Origin: Nocardia sp. NRRL S-836
Lineage (GTDB): Bacteria > Actinomycetota > Actinomycetes > Mycobacteriales > Pseudonocardiaceae
Length of the DNA stretch: 64,000 nt
Direction: 5' to 3'
Assembly: GCF_001279525.1 (NCBI RefSeq)
Contig: NZ_LGDY01000108.1
Location: 34,480-98,479 of the forward strand
This document shows, in pieces, positions 42,383 through 50,922 of this stretch. The notes under the pieces are model-generated. The model saw nothing but the letters and a program-made list of their open reading frames with translations, was not told the DNA's origin and searched no databases. The translations under genes and the position numbers were made by a program. Position 1 is the first letter of the stretch; the number at the start of each line of letters is the position of its first letter.

Positions 42383-42643
42383 ATGGCGGTCAAGGCGGCT
42401 CAGCCCGCTAGGCGTTCACCCGAAAGTGAGGGTGACGTGGAGGCCCGGCAGCCGGCGCGGTGGCTCGTCCACCCCGCCCAGTGGCCGCACGCCGCCCAGG
42501 TGACGGTCATCCTCGTGCTGATCGCCCTGCTGCTGTGGGCCATCGCCCTCACGCTCGGTCCCGACCAGGCGTTCATCGTCGGCTCCGCCGGTGTCGCGGC
42601 CAAGCTGATCTGCATGTACCTGGAGACCCGCGTCAAGGACTAA
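42383..42643 (+). CDS. Small membrane protein
   Basis: 86 residues with GGGAG 4-5 nt upstream of ATG. A charged N-terminus is followed by one strong membrane segment (VTVILVLIALLLWAIALTL) and a second, weaker hydrophobic stretch (FIVGSAGVAAKLICMYL). It ends ETRVKD. Function unknown. Its TAA shares bases with the TAG of the convergent DUF2277 gene (CTAA). Confidence 0.65.
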   Translation: MAVKAAQPARRSPESEGDVEARQPARWLVHPAQWPHAAQVTVILVLIALLLWAIALTLGPDQAFIVGSAGVAAKLICMYLETRVKD

Positions 42644-42909
42644 CGCGCGTAACGCTCCTCAGCCCTGGCCTTCGCCTTGGCCGCCTCCACCTCGCGGTCC
42701 TTCGGCGGCGCGGTCGTCACCAGCGCGGCGAGCAGCTCCTGCGTGGCCGCCGCGACCGCCGCCACGGCCCGGTCGAACGCCTCCTGGTTCGCCGCGGACG
42801 GTTTGGCCGCCCCGCTGACCTTGCGCACGTACTGCAGCGCGGCCGCCTGCACCTCGGAGGAGGTGGCCGGCGGTTCGAAGTTGTGGAGCACCCGGATGTT
42901 TCGGCACAT
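42640..42909 (-). CDS. DUF2277-domain protein
   Basis: 89 residues. It opens with the family hallmark MCRNIRVLHNFEPPAT, followed by AALQYVRKVSGAAKP and a helical C-terminus. These short proteins are widely conserved in actinobacteria and proteobacteria; function is unknown. It lies 9 nt downstream of the XRE-cupin regulator gene on the same strand, so the two are likely co-transcribed. Confidence 0.92.
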   Translation of the reverse strand: MCRNIRVLHNFEPPATSSEVQAAALQYVRKVSGAAKPSAANQEAFDRAVAAVAAATQELLAALVTTAPPKDREVEAAKAKARAEERYAR

Positions 42910-42918
42910 GCCCCCAGC

Positions 42919-43476
42919 CTAGGACGGCTTCGGCGGTGCGGCGCGGGTGTGGATGCGTTCGCCCTGCTTGCCGAACAGGCTGATGATCTCCGCGGGGTTG
43001 CCGTCCGCACTGCCCAGCGCGTGCGGCTGGCGGCAGTCGAACTCCGCCACCTCGCCGGCCCGCAGCACGACCTCCCGCTCACCCAGGCGCAACCGGACCC
43101 GGCCGCTGAGCACGTAGAACCACTCGTGGCCCTCGTGCACGCGCGGCTCGTGCAGCCGGTCGTCGGTGATGATCATCTTCCACGCCTGGAGCGGGCCGAT
43201 CGAGCGGGTCAGCGGGATGCCGACCCGGCCGTGGTCGAGCCGGCGCGGCTTCATCCGCACCCGCGGGTCGCCGACCTCCGGCGCGCCCACCAGGTCGTCG
43301 AGCGTGACCTGGTACGTGCGCGACAACGGCAGCAGCAGCTCCAGCGTCGGCTTGCGCTGGTCGCTCTCCAGGCGTGACAGGGTCGACTTCGAGATGCCCG
43401 TCCGCTCGGACAGCTCCGCGAGCGTCAGGTCGTGCTCGGCCCGCAGCGCGGCGAGCCGGTTGCCGAGAGTTGCCAT
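42919..43476 (-). CDS. XRE-family regulator with C-terminal cupin
   Basis: 185 residues. The helix-turn-helix is at about 8-60 (LTLAELSERTGISKSTLSRL). The cupin domain follows from about 110, with HEGHEWFYVLSGRVRLRLGE and the second motif AEFDCRQPHALGS. A TATGTT box lies 6 nt before the ATG, making the mRNA leaderless. The palindrome GCAACATACGTTGC overlaps this box, which suggests autorepression. It is divergent from the thioredoxin-reductase-like gene, its probable second target. Confidence 0.92.
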   Translation of the reverse strand: MATLGNRLAALRAEHDLTLAELSERTGISKSTLSRLESDQRKPTLELLLPLSRTYQVTLDDLVGAPEVGDPRVRMKPRRLDHGRVGIPLTRSIGPLQAWKMIITDDRLHEPRVHEGHEWFYVLSGRVRLRLGEREVVLRAGEVAEFDCRQPHALGSADGNPAEIISLFGKQGERIHTRAAPPKPS

Positions 43477-43480
43477 TCCG

Positions 43481-43494
43481 GCAACATACGTTGC
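43481..43494. promoter_or_regulatory. Palindromic operator GCAACATACGTTGC
   Basis: Arms GCAAC/GTTGC with centre ATAC. It overlaps the -10 (TATGTT, minus strand) of the XRE-cupin gene in the 50-bp divergent gap, a placement expected for its own operator. Confidence 0.6.
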
Positions 43495-43526
43495 TGAAAC
43501 CGGACTGTCGACCGCACCCTCGTGGC

Positions 43527-44339
43527 ATGGACTACGAAGTGGTGATCATCGGTGGGGGAGCGGCCGGCCTGAGCGCCGCCCTGATGCTGACCAGGGCGCG
43601 CCGCAGCGTCCTGGTGGTCGACGGCGGCAAGCCGCGCAACGAGCCGGCCGCGCACATGCACAACTACCTCTCCCGCGACGGCTTCTCGCCGCTGGAGCTG
43701 CTCAAGCACGGCCGCGCCGAGGTCGAGGGCTACGGCGGCGAGATCGTGACCGCCGAGGTGCGGTCGGTGAGCAGGCTCGCCGACGGCTTCGCGGTCGAGC
43801 TCGACACGCGCACGGTCACCGGCAGGGTCGTGCTGTTCGCGACCGGGCTGGTGGACGAGGTGCCGGAGCTGCTGCGCGAGCGCTGGGGCCGTGACGTGTT
43901 CGGCTGCCCGTACTGCCACGGCTACGAGGTGCGCGACCAGAAGCTCGTGGTGTTCGGCGAGGAGAAGAAGGTGGCACTCGTGCGGCAGTGGTCCGCCGAC
44001 GTCACGCTCGTCCCGTCGGTCGACGACACCGAGGTCGCCGACGACCGGCTCGTCGCGGTGATCTCCGGCGACCGGCGCCACCCGGCCGACGCGCTCGTGT
44101 ACTCCGCACCGGTCAAGCCACGCGACGAGCACCTGCTGGCGTTGGGGGCGGAGACCGAGGAGACGATCGCCGGTCCGTTCGTGCGCACGGACAAGTTCGG
44201 CCGCACGAGCGTGCCCGGCGTCTACGCGGCCGGCAACGTCACGGACCCGTCCGCCATCGTGATCGTGGCCGCCGCACAGGGCGCCCAAGCCGCCGGGATG
44301 ATCAACATGGACCTGCTCAGCGCTCCGCGGGAAGGCTGA
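43527..44339 (+). CDS. Thioredoxin reductase-like flavoprotein with reduced NADPH domain
   Basis: 270 residues, about 30-40 shorter than usual TrxR-like oxidoreductases. The FAD motif GGGAAG (9-14), redox pair CPYC (127-130) in GCPYCHGYE, and the C-terminal FAD motif GVYAAGNVTDPS are intact. Between them, the NADPH Rossmann motif expected as LGGGxxA is replaced by VVFGEEKKVALVRQW, and a further stretch of about 25 residues is missing before DALVYSAP. It may therefore take electrons from another source, or be non-reductive. Divergent from the XRE-cupin regulator. Confidence 0.82.
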   Translation: MDYEVVIIGGGAAGLSAALMLTRARRSVLVVDGGKPRNEPAAHMHNYLSRDGFSPLELLKHGRAEVEGYGGEIVTAEVRSVSRLADGFAVELDTRTVTGRVVLFATGLVDEVPELLRERWGRDVFGCPYCHGYEVRDQKLVVFGEEKKVALVRQWSADVTLVPSVDDTEVADDRLVAVISGDRRHPADALVYSAPVKPRDEHLLALGAETEETIAGPFVRTDKFGRTSVPGVYAAGNVTDPSAIVIVAAAQGAQAAGMINMDLLSAPREG

Positions 44340-44373
44340 TCCGGAACGTCGAACCCGGCCCGGCACGCCGCGG

Positions 44374-45021
44374 TCATCCCGCGGGACGGCAAGGTGTGCC
44401 TGCCGAACCCGTGACCGCATCCGTGACTTGTGCGGCCTTCGTGGCCAGCACCGTGGCCGTCGTGTCGCCCTCGACCGCGAACACCGGCTCGACCCGCCCG
44501 AACACCGCCCGCAGCTCGGCCACGACGTCCGCGCCGGTGAACCCCGCGACCAGCCGGTACCCGCGGCGCAGCAACCCGGTCACGCGGTCGTCCTTGGCGA
44601 GCCGCACGTCGAACACGAACAGCCGCCCGCCCGGCCGCAGCGCGTCGCAGGCGTTCGCCACCGCCGCGGCCACGTCCGGCATCGCGCTGAACGCCCCCAG
44701 CGCCACCGCCGCGTCGAACTCGCCGGAGCCGTGGCAGGTGGTGCAGGCGTCAGCCTCGCGCACCTCGACGTTCGGCCACCGGGCGGCGCGCCGGCGGGCG
44801 ATCCGGACCATGCGCGGGCTGCGGTCCACCGCGACCACCCGGCCGTGCGGCCCCACGGCGTGGACGAGCTCGGGCAGCAACGCCCCGGTGCCGCAGCCGA
44901 TGTCGAGCACCGCCTCGCCGGGCCGCAGGCCGAGCCGCCGCACGGCCAGCCGGTTGAGCGGCCCGGAGAACCGGTCGAGCAGGCGGTAGTAGGTGAGTGC
45001 GGCGAAGTCCCAGAACTGCAT
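44374..45021 (-). CDS. SAM-dependent methyltransferase, class I
   Basis: 215 residues from ATG 45021 (GGGGGA 5 nt upstream). It has SAM motif I AVLDIGCGTGALLPELV, VVAVDRSPRMVRIARRRA and FDAAVALGAFSAMPD, with an N-terminal tail MQFWDFAALTYYRLLDRFSG typical of UbiE/MenG-like lipid or quinone methyltransferases. Divergent from the TetR gene with two operator-like sites between them, so it is the likely regulated target. Substrate unknown. Confidence 0.87.
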   Translation of the reverse strand: MQFWDFAALTYYRLLDRFSGPLNRLAVRRLGLRPGEAVLDIGCGTGALLPELVHAVGPHGRVVAVDRSPRMVRIARRRAARWPNVEVREADACTTCHGSGEFDAAVALGAFSAMPDVAAAVANACDALRPGGRLFVFDVRLAKDDRVTGLLRRGYRLVAGFTGADVVAELRAVFGRVEPVFAVEGDTTATVLATKAAQVTDAVTGSAGTPCRPAG

Positions 45022-45044
45022 GGCGTCCCCCTGACGTCGTTGCA

Positions 45045-45056
45045 ATGCGATCGCAT
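45045..45056. promoter_or_regulatory. TetR operator candidate 1: ATGCGATCGCAT
   Basis: A perfect 12-bp palindrome between the methyltransferase and TetR genes, preceded by TGCA as in the second site. Confidence 0.6.
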
Positions 45057-45082
45057 CGTAAAACGACCGGGCAGTAGGATGC

Positions 45083-45096
45083 AATGCGATTGCATT
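45083..45096. promoter_or_regulatory. TetR operator candidate 2: AATGCGATTGCATT
   Basis: Arms AATGC/GCATT around GATT. It shares TGCAATGCGATnGCAT with site 1 (38 bp away, centre to centre about 39), a recurrent pattern expected of a regulator binding twice. It ends 10 nt before the TetR start. Confidence 0.6.
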
Positions 45097-45106
45097 GGAG
45101 ACTGTC

Positions 45107-45676
45107 TTGCCGAAACAGGTCGACCACGAGGCACGCCGGCGGGAGATCGGCGCCGCGGTGTGCCGGGTGATGGCCGCGCGGGGCCTCGACGCGGTGAGCC
45201 TGCGGCACGTCGCCGCCGAGGCCGGGGTGTCGATGGGCCGCGTCCAGCACTACTTCGCCACCAAGGACGAGATGCTGCTGTTCGCGTTCCGGTTGATCAG
45301 CGACCGCGTCGCGGACCGCATCGGCCAGGTCTGGTCCGACGACCCGCGGACGTTCCTGCGCGCGTTGCTCCTGGAGCTTCTGCCGATCAGCGCTGCGGCA
45401 CGGGCCGAGGCACCGGTGCTCGCGGCGTTCCTGGCGCAGGCGGTCGTCGAACCGCGCCTGGCCGAGCCGTTGCGCGCGGGCAGCCACGAGATGGTGGCGT
45501 TCGTGGCCGGCCAGATCCGCGCGGTGCGGCCGGAGGGGGACGCCGAACGGGACGCGCTGGCGTTGCTGGCGTTCGTGGACGGCCTGATGCTGCAGGTGCT
45601 GATCGGTCAGGTCGACGTGCGGACCGCGGAAGAGCTGGTGGAGCACCAACTCTCGCGGTTGTTCACGAACGACTGA
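45107..45676 (+). CDS. TetR-family transcriptional regulator
   Basis: 189 residues from TTG 45107 (GGAG 6 nt upstream); the protein then begins MPKQVDHEARRREI, the common start of this subgroup. The helix-turn-helix is LRHVAAEAGVSMGRVQHYFA. The C-terminal ligand domain is all helical. It probably represses itself and the divergent methyltransferase through the two palindromes at 45045-45096. The effector is unknown. Confidence 0.92.
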   Translation: MPKQVDHEARRREIGAAVCRVMAARGLDAVSLRHVAAEAGVSMGRVQHYFATKDEMLLFAFRLISDRVADRIGQVWSDDPRTFLRALLLELLPISAAARAEAPVLAAFLAQAVVEPRLAEPLRAGSHEMVAFVAGQIRAVRPEGDAERDALALLAFVDGLMLQVLIGQVDVRTAEELVEHQLSRLFTND

Positions 45677-45700
45677 CGGCTCACCCGGCCTGCCGGGAGG

Positions 45701-46453
45701 TCAGGCGGCGCACCCCGCACGGCACTCGCTCGGGCTGACACCGTGCACGCGTTTGAAGGCCGCGCTGAACCCGAACGCGTCCGCGTACCCGACCTGGCGG
45801 GCCACCGCGGCGACCGTGGCCGTCGACTCGGCCAGCAGGTCCGCGGCCAGCGCCATGCGCCACTCGGTCAGGTACGTCAGCGGTGGCGTGCCGACCAGCC
45901 TGGTGAACCGGCTCGCCAGCGTCGTGCGCGACACCCCGGCCTCCCGTGCCAGCTGGGCGAGCGTCCACGGCCGTGCGACGTCGGAGTGCATCGCGCGCAA
46001 TGCGGGCCCCGCCACGTCGTCGGCCAGCGCGCCCAGCCAGCCCGTGCCGTGCTCGTGGTCGAACCAGGTCCGCAGTCCGCACACCATCAGCCAGTCGAGC
46101 AACCGGTCGGCGACCACGCCCTGTTCGTCCTCGAGACCGCCGTAGAACTCCGCGCAGCCGTCGTCCCCCGGCGCCACCAGCACGTCCGGCATCACCGCCG
46201 ACAACCGCCTCGAAACCGAGCCGGTCAGCTCGTACGACCCGCGCACCGCCTCCGCCCGGCCGGACAGGCTGCCCGGCCCGCGCACCACCAGGATGTCGCC
46301 CGCCCGCGCGGTCTTCCCGCCGGCCCGCACCTCACCGGACACGAGGGCGTACAAGGTGCACCTGTCGTGCGTCACGGTGCCCGAGACCGTGCAGCGGCGC
46401 AGACCACCGCCGTCCGCACGGACCCCGCGCAACAGCTCGTCGAACGGATCCAT
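45701..46453 (-). CDS. AraC-family transcriptional regulator (cupin sensor type)
   Basis: 250 residues from ATG 46453, with TATCGT 7 nt upstream (leaderless type). The N-terminal half is an AraC-binding/cupin domain (YALVSGEVRAGGKTARAGDI). The C-terminal two helix-turn-helix motifs are LAQLAREAGVSRTTLASRF and AAVARQVGYADAFGFSAAFK followed by RVHGVSPSECR. This is the CfaB/Rns-like subgroup often paired with short-chain oxidoreductases. It is divergent from the NmrA-like gene (90-bp gap), its likely target. Confidence 0.92.
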   Translation of the reverse strand: MDPFDELLRGVRADGGGLRRCTVSGTVTHDRCTLYALVSGEVRAGGKTARAGDILVVRGPGSLSGRAEAVRGSYELTGSVSRRLSAVMPDVLVAPGDDGCAEFYGGLEDEQGVVADRLLDWLMVCGLRTWFDHEHGTGWLGALADDVAGPALRAMHSDVARPWTLAQLAREAGVSRTTLASRFTRLVGTPPLTYLTEWRMALAADLLAESTATVAAVARQVGYADAFGFSAAFKRVHGVSPSECRAGCAA

Positions 46454-46543
46454 GCCGTCCACGATAGTGGGTCGAACGATCGAGCATCATCGATGAACTC
46501 TCGGACATGGGCCGATCGCGCGGTCCACGGTTGGCTGGACGGC

Positions 46544-47350
46544 ATGACACAGGAGATCTTGGTGCTGGGCGCCACCGGCAAGACCGGCCGGCGCGTCGTG
46601 GCGGCTCTGGGGAAGACCGACGTGACCGTGCGCGCCGCTTCCCGTTCCAGCGCGGTCCGCTTCGACTGGGACGACCGCTCCACCTGGCGACCGGCGCTGG
46701 CGGGCACGACCGGCGTCTACCTGATCGCGCCACACGACCCGGCCGACGCGGCACCGTTCGTCGAACTGGCCGAACAGCAGGGCGTCCGCCGCGTGGTCCT
46801 GCTCTCCGGCCGCAATCTCGACCGGTTGCCGATCGACGTCTTCACGAACATGCACGCCGCCGAGGCCGCGGTCCGCGCCTCGACCCTGGACTGGACCGTC
46901 CTGCGCGCCAACAACTTCACGCAGAACTTCTCCGACGACGTCTGGGCGCAGGAGGTCCGGGCCGGCCGCCTGCCGCTGCCGGTGGACGACACCCCGGAGC
47001 CGTTCATCGACGTGCGGGACGTCGCCGACGTCGCGGTCAAGGCGCTGACCGAGGACCACGCGGGCCGGACGTACGAGCTGAGCGGACCCATCGGGGTCAC
47101 GTTCGCCGACGGGCTCAAGAAGATCGCCGCACGAACCGGACGCCCCGTCGAGCTCGTCCGGCTGACCCCGGAGGAGTACCACGCCGAGCTGCTCTCGCAC
47201 GGCGTCCCCGAGCCCGCGGCCGCGGAGCTGAACGGCATGTTCGACGCCATGCGCAAGGGCCTGCTCGCCACGCCGACCGACGACGTGAGCGGCCTGCTCG
47301 GCCGCGCGCCGATCGACTTCGACACCTACGTGGCCGACACCTGGCGCTGA
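46544..47350 (+). CDS. NmrA-like NAD(P)-binding protein (atypical SDR)
   Basis: 268 residues. The N-terminal dinucleotide-binding motif is LVLGATGKTGRRVVAAL (about 6-22). The pattern TVLRANNFTQNFSDDVWAQE and EPFIDVRDVADVAVKALTED is that of NmrA/NAD(P)H-azoreductase-like proteins, which act as redox sensors or quinone reductases. No classical YxxxK is seen, as in other atypical SDRs. It overlaps the convergent small membrane protein by 25 nt, and the AraC gene is divergent. Confidence 0.9.
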   Translation: MTQEILVLGATGKTGRRVVAALGKTDVTVRAASRSSAVRFDWDDRSTWRPALAGTTGVYLIAPHDPADAAPFVELAEQQGVRRVVLLSGRNLDRLPIDVFTNMHAAEAAVRASTLDWTVLRANNFTQNFSDDVWAQEVRAGRLPLPVDDTPEPFIDVRDVADVAVKALTEDHAGRTYELSGPIGVTFADGLKKIAARTGRPVELVRLTPEEYHAELLSHGVPEPAAAELNGMFDAMRKGLLATPTDDVSGLLGRAPIDFDTYVADTWR

Positions 47351-47709
47351 CGCGGCAGCAGCAGGTGCACCGCGAACCCGGCCGCCGCGGCGAGCACCGC
47401 CTGGTAGACGACCGAGAGCTGGTACCGCCCCGCAACCGCGAACGCCGCCTCCAGCCCGGTCGTCCACCACCCGGCGAGCTCACCGAGCCCCAGCACGTGC
47501 CAGCCGAAGAACCCGGCGCACCACCCGACCACGACCCACGCGGCCCGCCCGCCCCGGCGCACGAACAACGCCGTCGACACCGCCGCCACCGCGTTGAACG
47601 CCAGCGCGATCCCCGTCAGCGTCGCGTCAGCGCTCCACACCAGACTGGCCAGCACCTGCACAACCAAGATCGCGACCACCAGCCCGCTGCCCACCCGCGT
47701 CCTGTCCAC
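47326..47709 (-). CDS. Small four-helix membrane protein
   Basis: 127 residues. Four hydrophobic segments are visible: VVAILVVQVLASLVW, ATLTGIALAFNAVAAVSTAL, AAWVVVGWCAGFFGWHVLG and LSVVYQAVLAAAAGFAVHLL. It has no signature motifs and no recognised family. Transcribed convergent with the NmrA-like gene (25-nt overlap). Its ATG at 47709 lacks a clear Shine-Dalgarno sequence, and the 86-bp gap to the peptidase gene serves both promoters. Confidence 0.75.
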   Translation of the reverse strand: MDRTRVGSGLVVAILVVQVLASLVWSADATLTGIALAFNAVAAVSTALFVRRGGRAAWVVVGWCAGFFGWHVLGLGELAGWWTTGLEAAFAVAGRYQLSVVYQAVLAAAAGFAVHLLLPRQRQVSAT

Positions 47710-47794
47710 AGGTCACGGTAACCCGTGGGCCCCCGAGGCAACCGATCGGCCGCGACCGGCGTCGTGATGGTCAGGACTACCTGGGGAGCACACC

Positions 47795-49282
47795 TTGCGA
47801 TCATTGTTGTTAGCGGCGGCATTGCTGGTCGGTCTGGCGCCGGCCGCGACCGCCGACACCGAGGCCGAGACCCCGGCGCTGTCCTGGCAGGACTGCCAGG
47901 ACGGGTTCCAGTGCACGACGGCGAAGGTGCCGCTGGACTACGACCAGCCACGCGGCACGAAGATCGACCTGGCCCTGATCCGCCTGCCGGCGACCGACCA
48001 GGCCAAGCGGATCGGCTCGCTGTTCGTGAACTTCGGCGGCCCCGGCGCCTCCGGCGTCGACCGGCTGCGGGCGAGGGCCAGGTGGGAGTGGCTCTTCTCG
48101 GCCGAGCTGCGGTCGCGCTTCGACCTCGTGTCGTGGGACCCGCGCGGCATCGGCCGCAGCGCGACGGTGCGGTGCTTCGACTCCGTCGACGAGCAGCAGC
48201 AGTTCCTGAACTCCATCCCGCTGTACCCGGTGACGGCAGCCGACGAACCCGCGTTCTACGCCAAGCACCAGGAGTTCGCGCAGCGCTGCAAGACCAGGTC
48301 GGGCGACCTGCTCGACCACGTCTCGTCGGCCAACACCGCACGTGACCTGGACCTGCTGCGCAAGGCCGTCGGCGACAAGAAGCTGACCTACCACGGCATC
48401 TCCTACGGCACCCACCTCGGCGCGATCTACGCGAACCTGTTCCCGGACAAGGTGCGCGCGCTCGCGTTCGACGGCTCGCTGGACTTCATCGGCAACGCCA
48501 CCGGCCACGGCAACCAGGGCACCACCGTGCCCCTGGACACCCGCCAGGACGTGCCCCGCGGCACCGCCGAGACGTTCGACCAGTTCCTCACCCAGTGCGC
48601 GGCACCGGGCGCGAAGTGCGCGTTCGCGGGCGGCGACCTGAAGAAGAAGTGGGCGGACCTGGTCGCCAAGGTCACCGCGACCCCGATCACCACCCCGGAC
48701 GGCACCTTCGACCGCGCCGCGCTGATCGGCACCGTGTGGGACGCGATGGCCCAGCCGGAAACCTGGCAGTCCACCGCACAGCTCCTCCAAACCCTGTGGG
48801 AAACCCAGCCCTCGTTCGCCAGGACCGCCGCGCCCGATTACACCTCGAACCGCACCGAGGCGTTCAACGCGATCCAGTGCGCCGACAGCGACTTCCCACG
48901 CGACACGGCCGCCTACACCAAGTACGGCCAGAGCGAAGACTCGCGCGTTCCCTACTGGGGCCGCCCGATCGTGTACGACATGATGCCGTGCGCGTTCTGG
49001 CAGGGCCGTGACACCGACCGCTACACCGGCCCGTGGAACCGCTGGACCTCCGCACCAATCCTGTTCATCAACAGCAGGTTCGACCCGTCCACGCCGTTGC
49101 ACGGCGCGCAGGACGGCGCCGCGGAGATGGCCCGCACCGGCTTTCTGACCGTCGAGGGCTCCGGCCACACCTCGATGTACGTTCGCAGCGCGTGTGCGGA
49201 GAAGGTCAAGCGCGAGTACCTGTTCACCGGCGTGCTGCCGACGCAGCGCACCTGTGGCATCGACAAATTCCCGTTCGCGTAA
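47795..49282 (+). CDS. Secreted alpha/beta-hydrolase, tripeptidyl aminopeptidase (TAP) type
   Basis: 495 residues from TTG 47795 (GGGGAG 6 nt upstream). The signal peptide ends near PAATA (about residue 20). The hydrolase core has the oxyanion loop NFGGPGASG, the nucleophile elbow GISYGTHLG, acid INSRFDPSTP and base His in EGSGHTSMY, giving a Ser-Asp-His triad. The TAP-like C-terminal domain and several Cys pairs follow. Such exopeptidases from streptomycetes remove tripeptides outside the cell. A 16-bp-stem terminator follows. Confidence 0.92.
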   Translation: MRSLLLAAALLVGLAPAATADTEAETPALSWQDCQDGFQCTTAKVPLDYDQPRGTKIDLALIRLPATDQAKRIGSLFVNFGGPGASGVDRLRARARWEWLFSAELRSRFDLVSWDPRGIGRSATVRCFDSVDEQQQFLNSIPLYPVTAADEPAFYAKHQEFAQRCKTRSGDLLDHVSSANTARDLDLLRKAVGDKKLTYHGISYGTHLGAIYANLFPDKVRALAFDGSLDFIGNATGHGNQGTTVPLDTRQDVPRGTAETFDQFLTQCAAPGAKCAFAGGDLKKKWADLVAKVTATPITTPDGTFDRAALIGTVWDAMAQPETWQSTAQLLQTLWETQPSFARTAAPDYTSNRTEAFNAIQCADSDFPRDTAAYTKYGQSEDSRVPYWGRPIVYDMMPCAFWQGRDTDRYTGPWNRWTSAPILFINSRFDPSTPLHGAQDGAAEMARTGFLTVEGSGHTSMYVRSACAEKVKREYLFTGVLPTQRTCGIDKFPFA

Positions 49283-49293
49283 CTCGGATTATG

Positions 49294-49335
49294 GCCGCCG
49301 CACACCGAATGTCTTCGGTGTGCGGCGGCATCTTT
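49294..49335 (+). terminator. Intrinsic terminator of the peptidase gene
   Basis: A perfect 16-bp stem (49294-49309 with 49314-49329) and 4-nt loop are followed by ATCTTT. It begins 11 nt after the stop. Confidence 0.88.
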
Positions 49336-49343
49336 CCCGCGTC

Positions 49344-50570
49344 TCACTGCGTTCGAGCACGCCACCCAGCGAGGGAACGAAGCTCGTCGAGGTAGGCCCG
49401 AACCGCGGGCTCGTTGCCGAATCGCTTGCCCAGCACCACAGCGAGGTCGCGGGACACCATCGTCAACGACGGCAACGACTTCCGCTCCCCTCCGAGCGCA
49501 CATCGCCCAAAGGCGATCGCGCCGTCGAGGTCGCCACCCCGTGCCGCTGCGACTCCCAGCGTCACCCTCGCTTCCGCGATCCGCATGGGAGCGCGCTCAA
49601 AGCCCCTGGAATCGATGCCCGACCTGATGATCTCTTCGGCCAGGCCGCTCGCAAGGCGGTCATTCCCGATGTGCCGGTAGCAGTCCATGGCGTAGAAGTC
49701 GAACTTGTCCGGATCAACGACGAAGTGGTTCTCGATGTTGTCCGGATACGGCATGGAATCAAGCAACGATCGGCCGCGGTCGAGAGGGCGTTCCATCTCG
49801 TCCTGCTCGCCCATCCGCGCCCAGGCCTTCGCCTCCTGCGCGATCAGCTGCACCGCCACGGAGTGAGAACCGGCCACTGCTCGCCCCGATCGTGCGGCCG
49901 CCACAACACCGCGATAGTCACCTGTCGTCAACGCAAACCACGCCCGCATCTCGTGCGCCCACCCGAGAACGCCGGCGCTGCCGACCTCGCCGCCAAGGCT
50001 CAAGGCGGTCTGGCGGGTTAGCTTCGGCACCGGCCCTGTCGCCCATGTCGTACTCAAGACAGCCCACCAGCAGCGCAAGCCACCCGGCCAGCTCCAGCGT
50101 GTCGCGTCGCTGGCCGAGGCTCAAGCGTTGTTCGTCCAGCTCCCCGATGCGCCTCAGCCAACGGCGTCCTTCGCGAAGAAGCTCGTCAGGACGGCGGTGG
50201 GCATACTCGGAACACAGGCGGTCGACAATGATCCGCAACGCCTCCACGGTGGCGTCGTTGAGGCTGGACGCCTGCAACCGCGCCACGACCTCCTTGGTGT
50301 CCATGCCTGTGGCGTGGACGATCTTCAGACCGGACTCGGTGCGATTCATAGGTGGGAACAGGCTGCTGGTCACCGTGCGCAGTGCCGCGGCTATGACCGG
50401 CGCGTCGTGGCTTGGCTTGTTCTCGCCGCGTTCCCAGGCCTTCCAACGCCGAACGAGGTGATCATCGTCCGGCAACGCCTCGTCGGTGTGCCGACGCATC
50501 TCGGCGACTGCCTCGGCCTGAGACCAGCCACGCGCCTCACGCGCGCCCAGTCCGGAACGTCACCTGCCAT
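49344..50570 (-). pseudogene. HTH/TPR-type regulator, disrupted by two frameshifts
   Basis: Reading leftward from ATG 50570 (GGCGGAG before it): MAGDVPDW, then a frame change near 50540, after which GWSQAEAVAEMRRHTDEALP and RWKAWERGE are in another frame. That frame continues through helical repeats to ALLVGCLEYDMGDRAGAEA near 50015, where the continuation TRQTALSLGGEVGSAG is again in a different frame and runs to stop 49344. All three pieces join into one XRE-like regulator with a TPR-rich C-terminus of about 400 residues, a type common in actinomycetes. One-base indels explain both changes; a true pseudogene or sequence errors are both possible. Confidence 0.75.
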
Positions 50571-50670
50571 CGCTCCGCCTGCCCTGATGTCCGGCCTCTG
50601 ACTTCGAGTGTGGCACCGAACGACCGAAAGGCTCCACAAGCAGCTCACTGGAGCAGCCGAAGGTCGACAC

Positions 50671-50708
50671 AAAGAAGGCCGCTGACCTGTCTGTGCAGGT
50701 CAGCGGCC
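50671..50708 (-). terminator. Intrinsic terminator of tRNA-Arg
   Basis: A 13-bp stem GGCCGCTGACCTG / CAGGTCAGCGGCC with a 6-nt loop begins 12 nt beyond the tRNA 3' end. It is followed on the minus strand by TTCTTT. Confidence 0.82.
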
Positions 50709-50719
50709 ATGTTTTCCAG

Positions 50720-50792
50720 CGCCCCTGGCAGGATTCGAACCTGCGACCTCGGGATTAGAAGTCCCTCGCTCTCTCCACTGAGCTACAGAGGC
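50720..50792 (-). tRNA. tRNA-Arg (anticodon TCT)
   Basis: The minus strand has acceptor GCCTCTG / CAGGGGC (with T-G pairs), D-arm GCTC...GAGC, anticodon stem-loop GGGA-CTTCTAA-TCCC with anticodon TCT, and T-arm GCAGG-TTCGAAT-CCTGC. Discriminator G; CCA not encoded. This decodes rare AGA codons in a high-GC genome. Confidence 0.95.
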
Positions 50793-50922
50793 TGGAGGGG
50801 TGCGGGAGCGGCCACGTTTCGTGGTCGCCCGCTGCCCCCACCGGACACATCGTCCGAAGTCGATCGACCGTTTCCGTCCTACGTCCGAACGGGTGACGAA
50901 AACGCCCTAAACGTGATGCGAA

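Noticed and set aside
50720..50792. Integrated element at tRNA-Arg(TCT)
   Set aside because: No integrase, no duplicated tRNA 3' end and no mobile-element genes were found on either side; the nearby frameshifted genes are ordinary chromosomal types.
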